Of a stretch of 64,000 bases of DNA, positions 18,086-28,200 are shown one piece after another; within the stretch, counting starts at the first letter, position 1, and every line of letters starts with the position of its first letter. The notes under the pieces are model-generated. The model did no database searches and was not told where the DNA came from. It saw nothing but the letters and a program-made list of their open reading frames with translations. The DNA is from Caldithrix sp964598255 (GTDB taxonomy: Bacteria > Calditrichota > Calditrichia > Calditrichales > Calditrichaceae), in contig CAZRBA010000056.1 in assembly GCA_964598255.1 (NCBI GenBank), positions 1 to 64,000 of the forward strand, in the 5' to 3' direction. Made by a program: the position numbers and the translations under genes.

Positions 18086-18550
18086 ATGGGAAACGTGCCG
18101 ATGAAATGGGATGAAACCATGAACAAACGTTACGATGATTTTTACAAAAAATTGCGTAACCAAATCGGTGATTTTCTGCAACGCAAAAATGTGGAATATG
18201 CAGACTTGCTGTTATTGGTGCCGGATTTCTTCCATCTTTTGGTCAAATTAATGTTGGATAAACGCGTTCCGGCCAATAAAAAACTCAAACTCTCGGCCGC
18301 GGTTGCCTATTTTATTACACCGTTCGATTTTATTCCCGAAGCCGTTTTCGGTCCTATGGGCTACATGGACGACCTTGCTCTGGCCGCTTATGTGTTGAAT
18401 GATTTTATTAATCAGGGTGACATGGACTTGCTTTACGAACATTGGGCCGGCCGCGGTGATGTTTTGGCCAGTATTCAAAATATTTTAACCGTAGCCGATT
18501 ATTACCTGGGTAAAGGTTTGTGGCAACGCATCAGACAAAGTTTTCGTTAA
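18086..18550 (+). CDS. YkvA/DUF1232 family protein
   Basis: The 154-aa protein has the DUF1232 core at about 60-110: a hydrophobic helix reaching KLSAAVAYFITPFDFIPEAVFG and then GYMDDLALAAYVLNDF. These are short membrane-associated proteins of unknown function. The frame could begin at a TTG overlapping the previous stop codon, but the ATG at 18086 preceded by a purine-rich AAAGAAGAAA stretch is more plausible. It is 26 bp downstream of the TerB/J-domain gene, so the two probably form an operon. Confidence 0.8.
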   Translation: MGNVPMKWDETMNKRYDDFYKKLRNQIGDFLQRKNVEYADLLLLVPDFFHLLVKLMLDKRVPANKKLKLSAAVAYFITPFDFIPEAVFGPMGYMDDLALAAYVLNDFINQGDMDLLYEHWAGRGDVLASIQNILTVADYYLGKGLWQRIRQSFR

Positions 18551-18686
18551 CGGATTGTGCCGTAAAAACGCCCGGGCGGCCAGGGGGTAAAGGCTGATCC
18601 GCCGGCAGCAACGTTCACTTTTTACGTGGGGAAAATACAGTGTTGTATTGTTAGGCTTACTGTAATCCGACGGAGAAAATGTCGAT

Positions 18687-19808
18687 ATGAAATGTTCCTT
18701 TCCCTTGCGGCAACTTAAATATTTGCATGCGAAAATCGAAACACCCGCATTGCTTGTTTGGCAACCGCAGCTAAACGAAAATATAATGCACATGCAAAAT
18801 TTGGCCGATCGCTTTAAGGTTAACCTGCGTCCGCATGTTAAAACACACAAAGCCTCGCTTTTTGCACACTGGCAGTTAAAGGCCGGAGCAAAAGGAATTA
18901 CGGTGGCCAAATTAAGCGAAGCCCAAGTAATGGCCGCTCGTGGCATCGATGATATTTTTATTGCCAATCAAATAACTCAGGCAAGCAAGCTGCAACGTTT
19001 ACGGACGTTGCACCAAAAAATTCGGTTGATTGTCGGATTGGATAATGTACAACAAATTAAACTGCTGGAGCCGTTTTTTAACGATGTCGGCAAACCCTTG
19101 AAGGTTCGTATCGAAATCGATTCCGGTTTGAATCGTTGCGGGGTAACGGTAGGCAACAATTTGCTCGTTTTGGCACAAGAGGTGCTCAAACAACCGTTTT
19201 TAAAATTGGACGGCCTCTTTACCCATGCCGGACATGTTTACGCCGCCACATCCCGGGCCGAAACGGAATCTATCGGCAAACAGGAAGGTGCCTTAATGGC
19301 ACGGGCACGGGCGCTTCTTGAAAAGCACGGAATTGCCGTATCTGCGGTAAGTGTCGGTTCGACACCTACCGTTCCCTATTCCGTCCGAAATTCGGCTGTT
19401 AGCGAAATCCGCCCCGGTAATTATGTTTTTTACGATGCCATGCAACTTGCTTTGGGTGCGGCGCGGCCCGAACAGGTGAGTTTGTTTGTGCTGGCTACGG
19501 TTGTTTCGCGTCCGGCTGCCAATCGTCTGGTTATTGATGCCGGCAGCAAAGCTTTGCACACGGACGGAGCAAATTTAACCGGGCATTTCGGGCTGCCGGT
19601 TAACATTAAGGGAAAAGTCGTGCGCCTATCAGAAGAACACGGCGTTTTGGAAATTCCTCCGAAAACCGAAATTTCTGCGGGCCATCCCGTTTTGCTGATT
19701 CCCAATCATTCTTGTGCCGTGGCTAATTTGTTTGATGCTTACCAGTTGATCGACCGAGCGTACAGGGTGCAAACCGTGCCGATTGAGGGCAGAGGCAAAA
19801 GTCAGTGA
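18687..19808 (+). CDS. D-threonine aldolase / D-serine dehydratase-like PLP enzyme
   Basis: The 373-aa protein is a fold-type III (alanine racemase-like) PLP enzyme. The Schiff-base lysine lies in LRPHVKTHK (about residue 55). The C-terminal domain carries the metal-binding HxCxxxN motif as HSCAVAN, typical of the DSD1 / D-threonine aldolase family, which cleaves D-3-hydroxyamino acids or deaminates D-serine. Other family landmarks are GLFTHAGHVY, SVGSTPTVPY, EIRPGNYVFYDAMQ and VIDAGSKALHTDG. I cannot tell which of the two reactions it prefers. It stands between a DUF1232 gene and a histidine kinase without obvious functional linkage. Confidence 0.9.
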   Translation: MKCSFPLRQLKYLHAKIETPALLVWQPQLNENIMHMQNLADRFKVNLRPHVKTHKASLFAHWQLKAGAKGITVAKLSEAQVMAARGIDDIFIANQITQASKLQRLRTLHQKIRLIVGLDNVQQIKLLEPFFNDVGKPLKVRIEIDSGLNRCGVTVGNNLLVLAQEVLKQPFLKLDGLFTHAGHVYAATSRAETESIGKQEGALMARARALLEKHGIAVSAVSVGSTPTVPYSVRNSAVSEIRPGNYVFYDAMQLALGAARPEQVSLFVLATVVSRPAANRLVIDAGSKALHTDGANLTGHFGLPVNIKGKVVRLSEEHGVLEIPPKTEISAGHPVLLIPNHSCAVANLFDAYQLIDRAYRVQTVPIEGRGKSQ

Positions 19809-19878
19809 TAATGGGAAAAAGAAACATGAAAAACAAAACGTCGATTTTTATTTTCGAATTTAAAGAACCGGAGAATGC

Positions 19879-21708
19879 ATGGGCTTGCCTGTTAAACGAT
19901 TTTGGCAATTAAGTCTATTGGTTTTGTTTGCCGTGGGTGTTGCGGTGGTGCTGCTTAATTTTACCTACCGCGATTTACAAACAGATTTTGCCCGCAAAGA
20001 AACATTACAACAGGCATATTGGCTGCAAAATCAGCTCGATTTGTTTCTCAGTGATGATTCGGCCATGGCCGCCCAGCAAAAGATAATAGAAATAATCGAA
20101 CGCAAAAAGCCAAATGATTTATTTGGCGAATTTTCTCAGGTACTTTTGTACCAGACGAGTACGGGTAAGGTACGGTACGGAAAGGCAGTAAAACTTCCCG
20201 CCGCACCGGATTCTTTAATAAAATTACAATCGTACAACCCATCGAAACCCGACTTGATTGCATTGCCCAAAAAAGCGCAATGGGTACTTTTGGTTCCTGT
20301 CGGGGCCGGAAATGCAGAACCGGCTTACGTTTTGATTCTGATTAAAAATATTCCCAAAATCGGTTGGTTTACAGTGGATTTTTGGCGCTGGTTTGCACCG
20401 TTGATTGTTGTTATTTCATTAATCGTTCTTTTGATATTGGTGGTTGTTTACCATTCGTTTAGGCAGCCGTTACGATCGGTGCGCAATTTGGCCGATCATT
20501 TGCAGGCCGGTGATTATCAATACCGCATCAAATATTCCGGAAAGGATGAATTTACCGATACGTTTGTGCGCATTAATCGGTCACTGGAACGTCTGGGTGC
20601 CAGTAATGTCAGCTATCATCAAAAAGAAGCGCGCATCCGTAATTTGCTGGAAGCGTTGGACGAAAGTATTGTGGTGCTGGACGATAATCTTAAAATTACC
20701 TCATTTAATCCTGCGGTAGTGCGCCTGTTACATTGTCCCTCAGAAGAAACCTTCGAATCGTGTTTCAGGCAGATTCTCGAAGAAAATCGGGCCCTGCGCG
20801 ATTTGATTCAGCAGTTTAAAACGTTAAATCAAAAATCATTAAGTCGCGATATGGTTGTTTGGGCTGCCGACGAGCAAGAATTAAATATCGGTCTTACGTT
20901 GCAGCGTTTGGATGCCGGGCATTTTCTTTTGACGTTTAAGGATCTTTCGCGTATCAAAGAATTGCAAAGTAATTTATTACGGTCGATGAAGTTCGGCATT
21001 ATTGCCAATCTGGTCTCTTCGATCAGTCACGAAATTCGCAATCCGCTTTCTGCGGTTGGCATTCATACCGAAATTTTAAGCACCCGTTTGCACAAAGAAT
21101 ACCCGGAGCTGGATCCCAAATTAAAAAAATCGCTAGACATTATTCAAAACGAAATCAAACGCATTCATCGTATTCACACCCAGTTTTTTAATTTGGCGCG
21201 CAAACGGGAACTTAAACTAAGCGCTTTAAAACCCAATGCCATTATCGACGATGTAATACAATTGGTGCAACACCATGCTCTGGAACAGCAAATTCGTTTG
21301 CAAACCGAGTTGGATGCCAATATCGATTTTATTTATGGTGATGCAGATCAATTGAAACAGGTGATTTTGAACGTGGTGCTAAATGCATTTCAGGCTGTGG
21401 GCGAAGATGGTCGGGTGCTAATTAAAACAAGTCAAGACGGCCGAAAAGTGTACATCGAAGTAACCGATAACGGGCCGGGTATTCCGCCGGAAACAGGCGA
21501 ACATATTTTCGATTTGTATTTTACCACCAAGGCGGACGGCGGGGGCATCGGTTTGGCGTTGTGCAAAAAAATTGTCGAAGCCCACGAAGGGCGCATCTGG
21601 TTCCGCAGCACGCCCGGGCAGGGGGCAACGTTTACCATTGCCCTACCGCGTATTTCGCAAACGCGCAAGCAACGCATTCAAACACGCCTGACCCATTTGA
21701 ACGGGTAA
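19879..21708 (+). CDS. Membrane sensor histidine kinase (HAMP-PAS-HisKA-HATPase)
   Basis: The 609-aa kinase has a first transmembrane helix at about 10-28, an extracytoplasmic sensor of about 145 residues, a second helix at about 174-194, HAMP (about 195-245) and PAS (about 255-360; EALDESIVVLDDNLKITSFNP). HisKA follows, with the phosphorylated histidine in SSISHEIRNPLSA at about 383. HATPase_c has the N box NVVLNAFQAV, G1 DNGPGIPP and G2 GGGIGLAL. No response regulator is adjacent, so it is an orphan. The ribosome site GGAG lies 5 nt before ATG. A 10-bp inverted repeat overlaps the stop codon. Confidence 0.93.
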   Translation: MGLPVKRFWQLSLLVLFAVGVAVVLLNFTYRDLQTDFARKETLQQAYWLQNQLDLFLSDDSAMAAQQKIIEIIERKKPNDLFGEFSQVLLYQTSTGKVRYGKAVKLPAAPDSLIKLQSYNPSKPDLIALPKKAQWVLLVPVGAGNAEPAYVLILIKNIPKIGWFTVDFWRWFAPLIVVISLIVLLILVVVYHSFRQPLRSVRNLADHLQAGDYQYRIKYSGKDEFTDTFVRINRSLERLGASNVSYHQKEARIRNLLEALDESIVVLDDNLKITSFNPAVVRLLHCPSEETFESCFRQILEENRALRDLIQQFKTLNQKSLSRDMVVWAADEQELNIGLTLQRLDAGHFLLTFKDLSRIKELQSNLLRSMKFGIIANLVSSISHEIRNPLSAVGIHTEILSTRLHKEYPELDPKLKKSLDIIQNEIKRIHRIHTQFFNLARKRELKLSALKPNAIIDDVIQLVQHHALEQQIRLQTELDANIDFIYGDADQLKQVILNVVLNAFQAVGEDGRVLIKTSQDGRKVYIEVTDNGPGIPPETGEHIFDLYFTTKADGGGIGLALCKKIVEAHEGRIWFRSTPGQGATFTIALPRISQTRKQRIQTRLTHLNG

Positions 21709-21730
21709 AGGCAAAATCGTTTTACCCGTT
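21700..21730 (+). other. Hairpin overlapping the histidine kinase stop codon
   Basis: A perfect 10-bp stem (21700-21709 with 21721-21730) with an 11-nt loop covers the stop codon. No T run follows, so it may protect the 3' end of the mRNA or be a weak terminator. Confidence 0.45.
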
Positions 21731-21915
21731 CGGGCTCTTTGGGGTTCGCTAGCTAAAACGGATTGCTACCGGTTCTTTTTTAGCACGTGATTTTTTGTCA
21801 AAGTGCCCGAAATGTCTTTTAATTTGTAAAAGAGTTGTTAAATAACAATAAGCCTGGCCGAAGCGCTTGCTTATTAGACGTGTAAACGTGGATTGGCCTA
21901 ATGTGAAGGAAAAAA

Positions 21916-24900
21916 ATGAATCGTCTGATCATTTATACCGGACCCGCCACAAGCTATTACCATTTTTTTGACGCGGTTTTGCCGCAGGTTACGCAGGACA
22001 AACCAACGTTTTTGCTGATTGTTCCCGTAAACCGTGCCGTGCGTAAACTGAAAAGAGAATTAATCGATCGGGCACGAAATCAGGCAATGGCCGACCCTCC
22101 GGTATTTACCTTTGACCGGTTATTATTGGAGCTTTACCGCTCTTTTCCCGCATGCAAAAGGATTATTTCCCGTGAAATCTTTTTGGTTTTAGTTAAAGAT
22201 ATTCTAAGTAAACATACCGAAGATTTTTCTTATTTTATGCCGGATGGTCGTTTAAGCGACGGGTTGGTACAAAAGGTAGCCGATACCTTAAGCGAACTGC
22301 GTAATTTCGGTTATGACAGCCGTGAATTTTCAAAAGTAAAAACAGAAGATCGCCAACGGCATCCGCAAAAGTATCAGGCGTTTGCTCAACTGCTGGCACT
22401 TTTGGAGACACATTTCGGGCGCCAGCTTATTGACGAACCTTTTGCGCGTGCACAAGCGGCAGAGCATTTGACGGAAGCACTCTTCCGCAAACAGTTTCCC
22501 AAAGTACAAACGGTTTACATTAGCGGATACGGGTTGTTCAGCCCGCCGATGATACGATTAATTGAAAAATTAATACAGTGGGTACCGGTCCGAATTAAAC
22601 TGGACTACCTGCCGCAAAATCCTGAATTGTTCGCTCATACCCAACTGGCATTGAAGCATCTGAAAAGATTGAATCCCTTGATTAAACAAATAGCGCCGCA
22701 GCGGACGCAGTTGTCGTTGTATTTGTTTAACCGAAAAAAAGCACTTTCCCAACCATTGTTGCTCCACAACCGTTTTTTCTTAGCGGGGCTAACCGACCGT
22801 GAGCAAGAGGTTAAATTTATCGCCGGTAAAATTCGAGATTTATATTGGCAGGGTGTCCCTTTGCATCGCATTGCCGTTACCTTTAGTCATTTGGAAAAAT
22901 ACGTAACCTTGCTGCGACGAATATTTGCGGATTATGGTATTCCGTTCAATTTGTCTACCGGGTTCGAAGTAGCCAAAGCACCGTTAATCGCTACTTTTTT
23001 GGGGCTGTTTCGGTTGCTCACCGAAAATTTTCCCACGGAAAAAACACTAACTTTGTTAGACAGCTCTCTGGTTAAAACTCCGCCCGAATTCAACCCCGCC
23101 CTGATGCGCCGTATTTGTTTGAAAACGCGCAGTGCGTATTTGTACGAAAAAAATGTGCAGCGTATGGAAACGTTATTGGAGCGGATATGGGAAAACGATA
23201 ATGACGAAGATTCGCAACTTCCAGACATTCAAACGGCACGGGATCAGATTGCGCTGTTGCTGCAAATATTGGAGCCGTTGTATCGCTTTCCGCAAAAAGG
23301 AACAGCAGTGGAATTTCGCACGCGCTTTCTGGAATTACTCAATCATTACGATTTGGTACATTGGTACAAACTGGATTACAATCAGTTGACCGAACGCCAA
23401 AAAGAAAGCAGTTTTCGGGCTTACAACCGTTTCGTAAAAATTTTCGAACGCACCATTTGGACGTTACAAATTATTTACGGAGAACAGCGTATTGACTTGC
23501 AAACCCTGTTCGGTGCGTTACAATCGGCTCTGGAACGCGAACTGTACAATTTAACCGAATGGCAGGATTACGGTGTGCAAATTATGCCACGGTTGGAAGT
23601 TTTGGCTATGGATTTTCAGATTCTGTTTGTCGGCGGATTGATTGACGGAGATTTTCCGCGTGCTTCGGTAAAAGATATTTTCTTTGGCGATGAAGTACGT
23701 TCGGCCATGGGATTGGTAGCCAGCGAAGAATTGTTGGAGCAAGATCGTTTTTTATTTTACGAATTGCTGGACAGTCCTGCAGAAAAGGTATTTCTTACCT
23801 ATCCCCAATATCGAGAAGAAGAAGCACTTGTGCCGTCATCGTTTATAGCGGATTTGAAAGATGTGGCCGGAGTAACCGAGCTTTCCGTGCAGGAAGATCG
23901 GTCTCTGTTTGAAAACCGCCAAACTCTTTGGCAAGAATTCGGACAACATATTTTCTTTTTAAATACGGATCGACACATGTCGCTTGCCTTGCAACAGGCG
24001 GATTTGTTGTTTGCCTTGCTTGCCCAACCTCGTAAAACGCTTATTGATTTGTTGAATCGTATTCGATTTGCTTCCTTGCGTTTAATGGGTTCGCAATTTA
24101 CCCGCTTCGAAGGTAATTTGGTCGGCAATAAAGATATTCTGCGGGAATTGGACAAACGCTTTAAAAAACGTGTTTGGTCGGTTTCACAATTGGAAACCTA
24201 CGGTTTTTGCCCCATGCATTTCTTTTTGCAGTACGTTTTAAAAATTAAACCGGCAATGGTGCTTGAAGAAGAATTAACGCCCCTCGAACGCGGGACATTG
24301 GTGCATAAAATTTTGTATCGTTTTTATTCGGAATTGCACGTTTCGAAAAATACGACCAAACCGCTCGATTTCCGAGAACGCCTTTTTGAAATTGCCGAAG
24401 AAGAATTTGCGCGTATGCCGTATGAGGGGCTTTTTTGGGAGCTGGAAAAGTTACGTTATCTGGGGAACGAACGTGTGCGCGGTATTTTTGATGTTTTTTT
24501 ACAGCAGGAACAGCAACGCTTGGATACGCTGCAGGCCCGTCCTGAGTACTTTGAATGGGCATTTGGCTACAGCGGCAATTTTCCCAAAGATGTCCGCTCA
24601 CGACCCCAGCCGATCGCTTTGCATCTGGGTGAAAAGCAATTGTACTTGCAGGGCCGAATCGATCGTGTAGATGTGTTGCCTGACGGAGGCGCTATGATCA
24701 TCGATTACAAAACCGGCCGGGTGCAAACCAAAATAACGGACATTGTGGACGGAATTCATTTTCAGATACCGCTGTACCTTTACGTACTTCCCGTATTGAG
24801 CCGCGAATTAACGCCGGTTTACGGCGGGTTGTACCAGTTGAAATCGGCAGATACTTTGGCCTTAAAGCCGGTGATTGCCAATAAAAGCAATTCTTGCTTA

Positions 24901-25167
24901 CAGCAGCTCAAGGCACGGTCGATGGCTTTTGTTCCCAATAAAAAAGTAGTACGCAACGAAGGCCAAAACGAACTTTTTGATTTTGATGGTTTGTTGGAAC
25001 ATTCGGTTAAATTGGCTTTTGAAAAAATCGAAGCACTGCGTCGCGGACAATTTGAACACACCAAATTTCCGGACGATCCGCGGTGCAGTTCCTATTGCGA
25101 TTACCGGCGCATTTGCCAAAAAATTACGGGTAAGTTAAAAGAAAGAAAAGAAGTCGGGGAATCGTAA
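21916..25167 (+). CDS. addB: AddB-like subunit of an AddAB helicase-nuclease
   Basis: The 1083-aa protein is the AddB/RexB-type partner of the following AddA-like gene. It has a degenerate SF1 helicase region: the N-terminal RLIIYTGPATSYYHFF occupies the Walker A position without a GKT, and LFVGGLIDGDFPR is present at about residue 572-584. A C-terminal PD-(D/E)XK nuclease holds GRIDRVDVLPDGGAMIIDYK and QIPLYLYV. Cysteines at QLETYGFCPMHFF and in RCSSYCDYRRICQK match the bracketing Fe-S cluster that pins the AddB nuclease domain. With AddA it would resect double-strand ends for RecA loading. The ribosome site is AAGGA. The two genes are 80 bp apart. Confidence 0.88.
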   Translation: MNRLIIYTGPATSYYHFFDAVLPQVTQDKPTFLLIVPVNRAVRKLKRELIDRARNQAMADPPVFTFDRLLLELYRSFPACKRIISREIFLVLVKDILSKHTEDFSYFMPDGRLSDGLVQKVADTLSELRNFGYDSREFSKVKTEDRQRHPQKYQAFAQLLALLETHFGRQLIDEPFARAQAAEHLTEALFRKQFPKVQTVYISGYGLFSPPMIRLIEKLIQWVPVRIKLDYLPQNPELFAHTQLALKHLKRLNPLIKQIAPQRTQLSLYLFNRKKALSQPLLLHNRFFLAGLTDREQEVKFIAGKIRDLYWQGVPLHRIAVTFSHLEKYVTLLRRIFADYGIPFNLSTGFEVAKAPLIATFLGLFRLLTENFPTEKTLTLLDSSLVKTPPEFNPALMRRICLKTRSAYLYEKNVQRMETLLERIWENDNDEDSQLPDIQTARDQIALLLQILEPLYRFPQKGTAVEFRTRFLELLNHYDLVHWYKLDYNQLTERQKESSFRAYNRFVKIFERTIWTLQIIYGEQRIDLQTLFGALQSALERELYNLTEWQDYGVQIMPRLEVLAMDFQILFVGGLIDGDFPRASVKDIFFGDEVRSAMGLVASEELLEQDRFLFYELLDSPAEKVFLTYPQYREEEALVPSSFIADLKDVAGVTELSVQEDRSLFENRQTLWQEFGQHIFFLNTDRHMSLALQQADLLFALLAQPRKTLIDLLNRIRFASLRLMGSQFTRFEGNLVGNKDILRELDKRFKKRVWSVSQLETYGFCPMHFFLQYVLKIKPAMVLEEELTPLERGTLVHKILYRFYSELHVSKNTTKPLDFRERLFEIAEEEFARMPYEGLFWELEKLRYLGNERVRGIFDVFLQQEQQRLDTLQARPEYFEWAFGYSGNFPKDVRSRPQPIALHLGEKQLYLQGRIDRVDVLPDGGAMIIDYKTGRVQTKITDIVDGIHFQIPLYLYVLPVLSRELTPVYGGLYQLKSADTLALKPVIANKSNSCLQQLKARSMAFVPNKKVVRNEGQNELFDFDGLLEHSVKLAFEKIEALRRGQFEHTKFPDDPRCSSYCDYRRICQKITGKLKERKEVGES

Positions 25168-25247
25168 ACAAACGGTTATTTGGGCTGCACGGGCAAAGAA
25201 AAAATTCGAATCGCAAACGCAAAAACAAAACAAAGTAAAAGGTTGAG

Positions 25248-28200
25248 ATGGCAGAGTTAACCGCAGAACAAAAACAAGCTCTTTTTTTAGATCGTAATAT
25301 TTCCGTTACGGCCGGAGCGGGTGCTGGCAAAACCCGTTTATTAGTGGAGCGGTTTCTTAAAATTGCTATCGAATATTACCGCGGCAAGCCGCAAAATGTT
25401 CGGCGTATTTTAGCAATTACCTTTACCAACAAAGCCGCCGGTGAAATGAAGGAACGCATTGCACAAGCGGTTAACCAACGGCTGGCACAAGGTGAAAATG
25501 CGGATTTGCGCATTCATTTGCTGGCCATTCGCGATCAGTTGAATTCGGTGGCCATTTCTACTATTCATTCTTTTTGCACGCGAATTTTGCGCGAATATCC
25601 TATCGAAGCCCAAGTTGCGCCCGATTTTGGCGAATTGGACGATATGCAATCGGCAATGCTTACGGACGAAGCCATCGAACAAACGCTGGAAGAAGTGACC
25701 GCGGCGGACGATGTGCAACGTCGTCAGCCGCTTTGGGAACTGTTCGGATTTTGGGAGCGCACCACGGTGGTTAAAATGCTGCGCATGGCCTTGCGGCATC
25801 CTTATGAAATGGAAACCATTGTCCGACGCTACCGGAAGTTTACTCCGGAATCTTATCGCCATTTTGTAACGGAACTATGGCTGGCCGAAATGCGCCGCTT
25901 GCTTTCCGACCAAGAATTGCGCTATTGGAACCGGTTGATTAAAGCCTGTTGGCAGGCGCTTAGCGCTCCTTTGCCAGCCGAATTGCAAGAAGTGGCCGAT
26001 TATCTTCGGGTGTGTGTTAATTTGCCGGAGCGTGTGCGGGAACTAACTCCGGATGATTTTCGGAACATTTTACGCCTTGCCCGTCGGTTTACCACCGATA
26101 AAAATACGCCATATGCCAATTTGAATTTTTTAGGCAAAAAAAAGAATTGGCCAAAACACATTCAAGAAACCGTGCTGGAACTGAGCGGTGCGCTTTCGCA
26201 ATGGTTGTTACGCGTTAACGATTTTTTCCCTGGCAATGTACCGGATGCGCGGGATGAGCAAGCTTTTACCCGTTTTCAAACCTTTTTACAATTGTACACT
26301 CGGGCAGCCGATTTGTACGAACAAAAGAAAAACGAAATTCCCGCCGTGGATTTTGAGGATTTGTTGCTTAAAACGTACCGTTTGTTGCGTTCTAATGAAA
26401 TAGTGCGGGCGGAATTAAACCGACGTTACGAATTTATTATGGTGGACGAATTTCAAGATACCAATGCATTGCAATGGAAAATTATCGAACAACTTGCCTT
26501 GCAAGACGGACATTTGGCTGCGGATAAAATATTTATTGTAGGCGATCCCAAACAGTCAATTTATGGTTTTCGCAATGCAGATATTCGCATCTTCCGTCAG
26601 GTAAAAGAAAATTTTGCCCTTGCGGCCGGTTACGAATCAAGTGAAACCTTTCCGGGAAACCTCGTTCTGGAAAGCAGCTTCCGTTTTTTGCCGGAATTGA
26701 ATGCCTTTATCAACGATTTGTTCGGCCATATTTTGCAACCGGTCGGCGGCAATGACTACGAAGTAGAATTTCAGCCTTTGGTATCTCGACGCACTGAATC
26801 GGTACAGGCGCATATTGAATTGGCGTTGCTCGATCAGGAAGATGAACTTAGCGAAGAAGACTATATTGCGCATACGATTTTTGAAATTGTAAACGGTGAA
26901 CAAAAAGAATTGATGACCCCCCGGGGCGCTATTTCGTTTGGCGATATCGCCATTCTTTTACGTTCCAGAAATAATTTGCTGGCAATCGAACAAGCATTGC
27001 GCAATTACGGAATTCCTTTTAAAACCGTTAAGGGAATCGGCTATTGGCAGCAACAGGAAATTTACGATTTTTACCATTTGCTGCAATTTTTGGCCGATCC
27101 CACGGATGATTTTGCTCTTGTGGGGATTTTGCGCTCCAAATTATTTATGCTGCCCGATGATGTATTGTTCTTTTTGGCCAAAGAGCAGGGGAAAAATTTC
27201 TGGGAAAAATTAAACGGCGATCTGCAGCAGGGAAACTATGCAAAGACAGACAAAACCCGCCTTAAAACCATTCGCGATACGTTAAATCGGTGGATCGGGA
27301 TGCGCAATTTTTTACCTTTGCATGAACTTTTGCAAACGGTTTTGGACGATTTACATTATCGCGCCTTGCTGACTTCCCAAATTAACGGCGACCAATTGGT
27401 GGCCAATATCGAAAAATTTATCGATCATGTTTACCGCTTTAACAACAATGGCATTTTGGGGCTTGTCGATTTGATTAAGCAGGTCGAATTATTTATCGAA
27501 CAAAGTTTACGCGAAGGCGAGCCGCAAATCAATTTGGAAGACAAAAGTACGGTTAAGCTGATGACCATTCATGCGGCCAAAGGATTGCAATTTCCGGTCG
27601 TCTTTATTCCGTACTTAAATACAGACAACCTTAAAAAAGAAGGTTCTGTTTCCAAGGTTTTAATAGATGCCGAAATCGGCTTAGGGGCGCCTCCGCGTAA
27701 AGATTTGTTTTCCGAAACAAGTACGCAAACCGAACCGGAAGACAATGGGTATGCCTTGTTCAATTTGTTAAAACTACAACAAAAAAAGAAGGATTTGGCC
27801 GAGGCAAAACGTATTTTTTACGTCGGGGTAACCCGCGCCAGCGATCATTTGTTTTTAAGCGCCAAAATTAAAACGGACAGGAAAGGGCAACAAAATATTC
27901 AGCCGCATTCCGCCCTGCAATGGCTTAGCGAACATTTTCAAAATAAAAACACGGATCTGTTTGATTCCGAGCAAAACCAATACCGGCATCCGGAATACAC
28001 CTTACACATTGTTCGCCATGTAAAACGACCGGAACCTGCCGAACAAAAAATAAGTCAATGGCTGGAGAATTTGCAAAAACTTAAAGAACGGGTATTGCAT
28101 CCGCACGCCGTCCCCGAAAAGGCATTACGCTTGTACCGCCCTCTGCGGGAAAGCCCCGGTCCCATTACGTTTTCGGCAACACGTTTAATGGTTTTTCAAA

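Noticed and set aside
18560..18620. GC-rich palindromic stretch (CGCCCGGGCG) between the DUF1232 and aldolase genes
   Set aside because: It has no T run and no known riboswitch motif; I could not support a terminator or an RNA.
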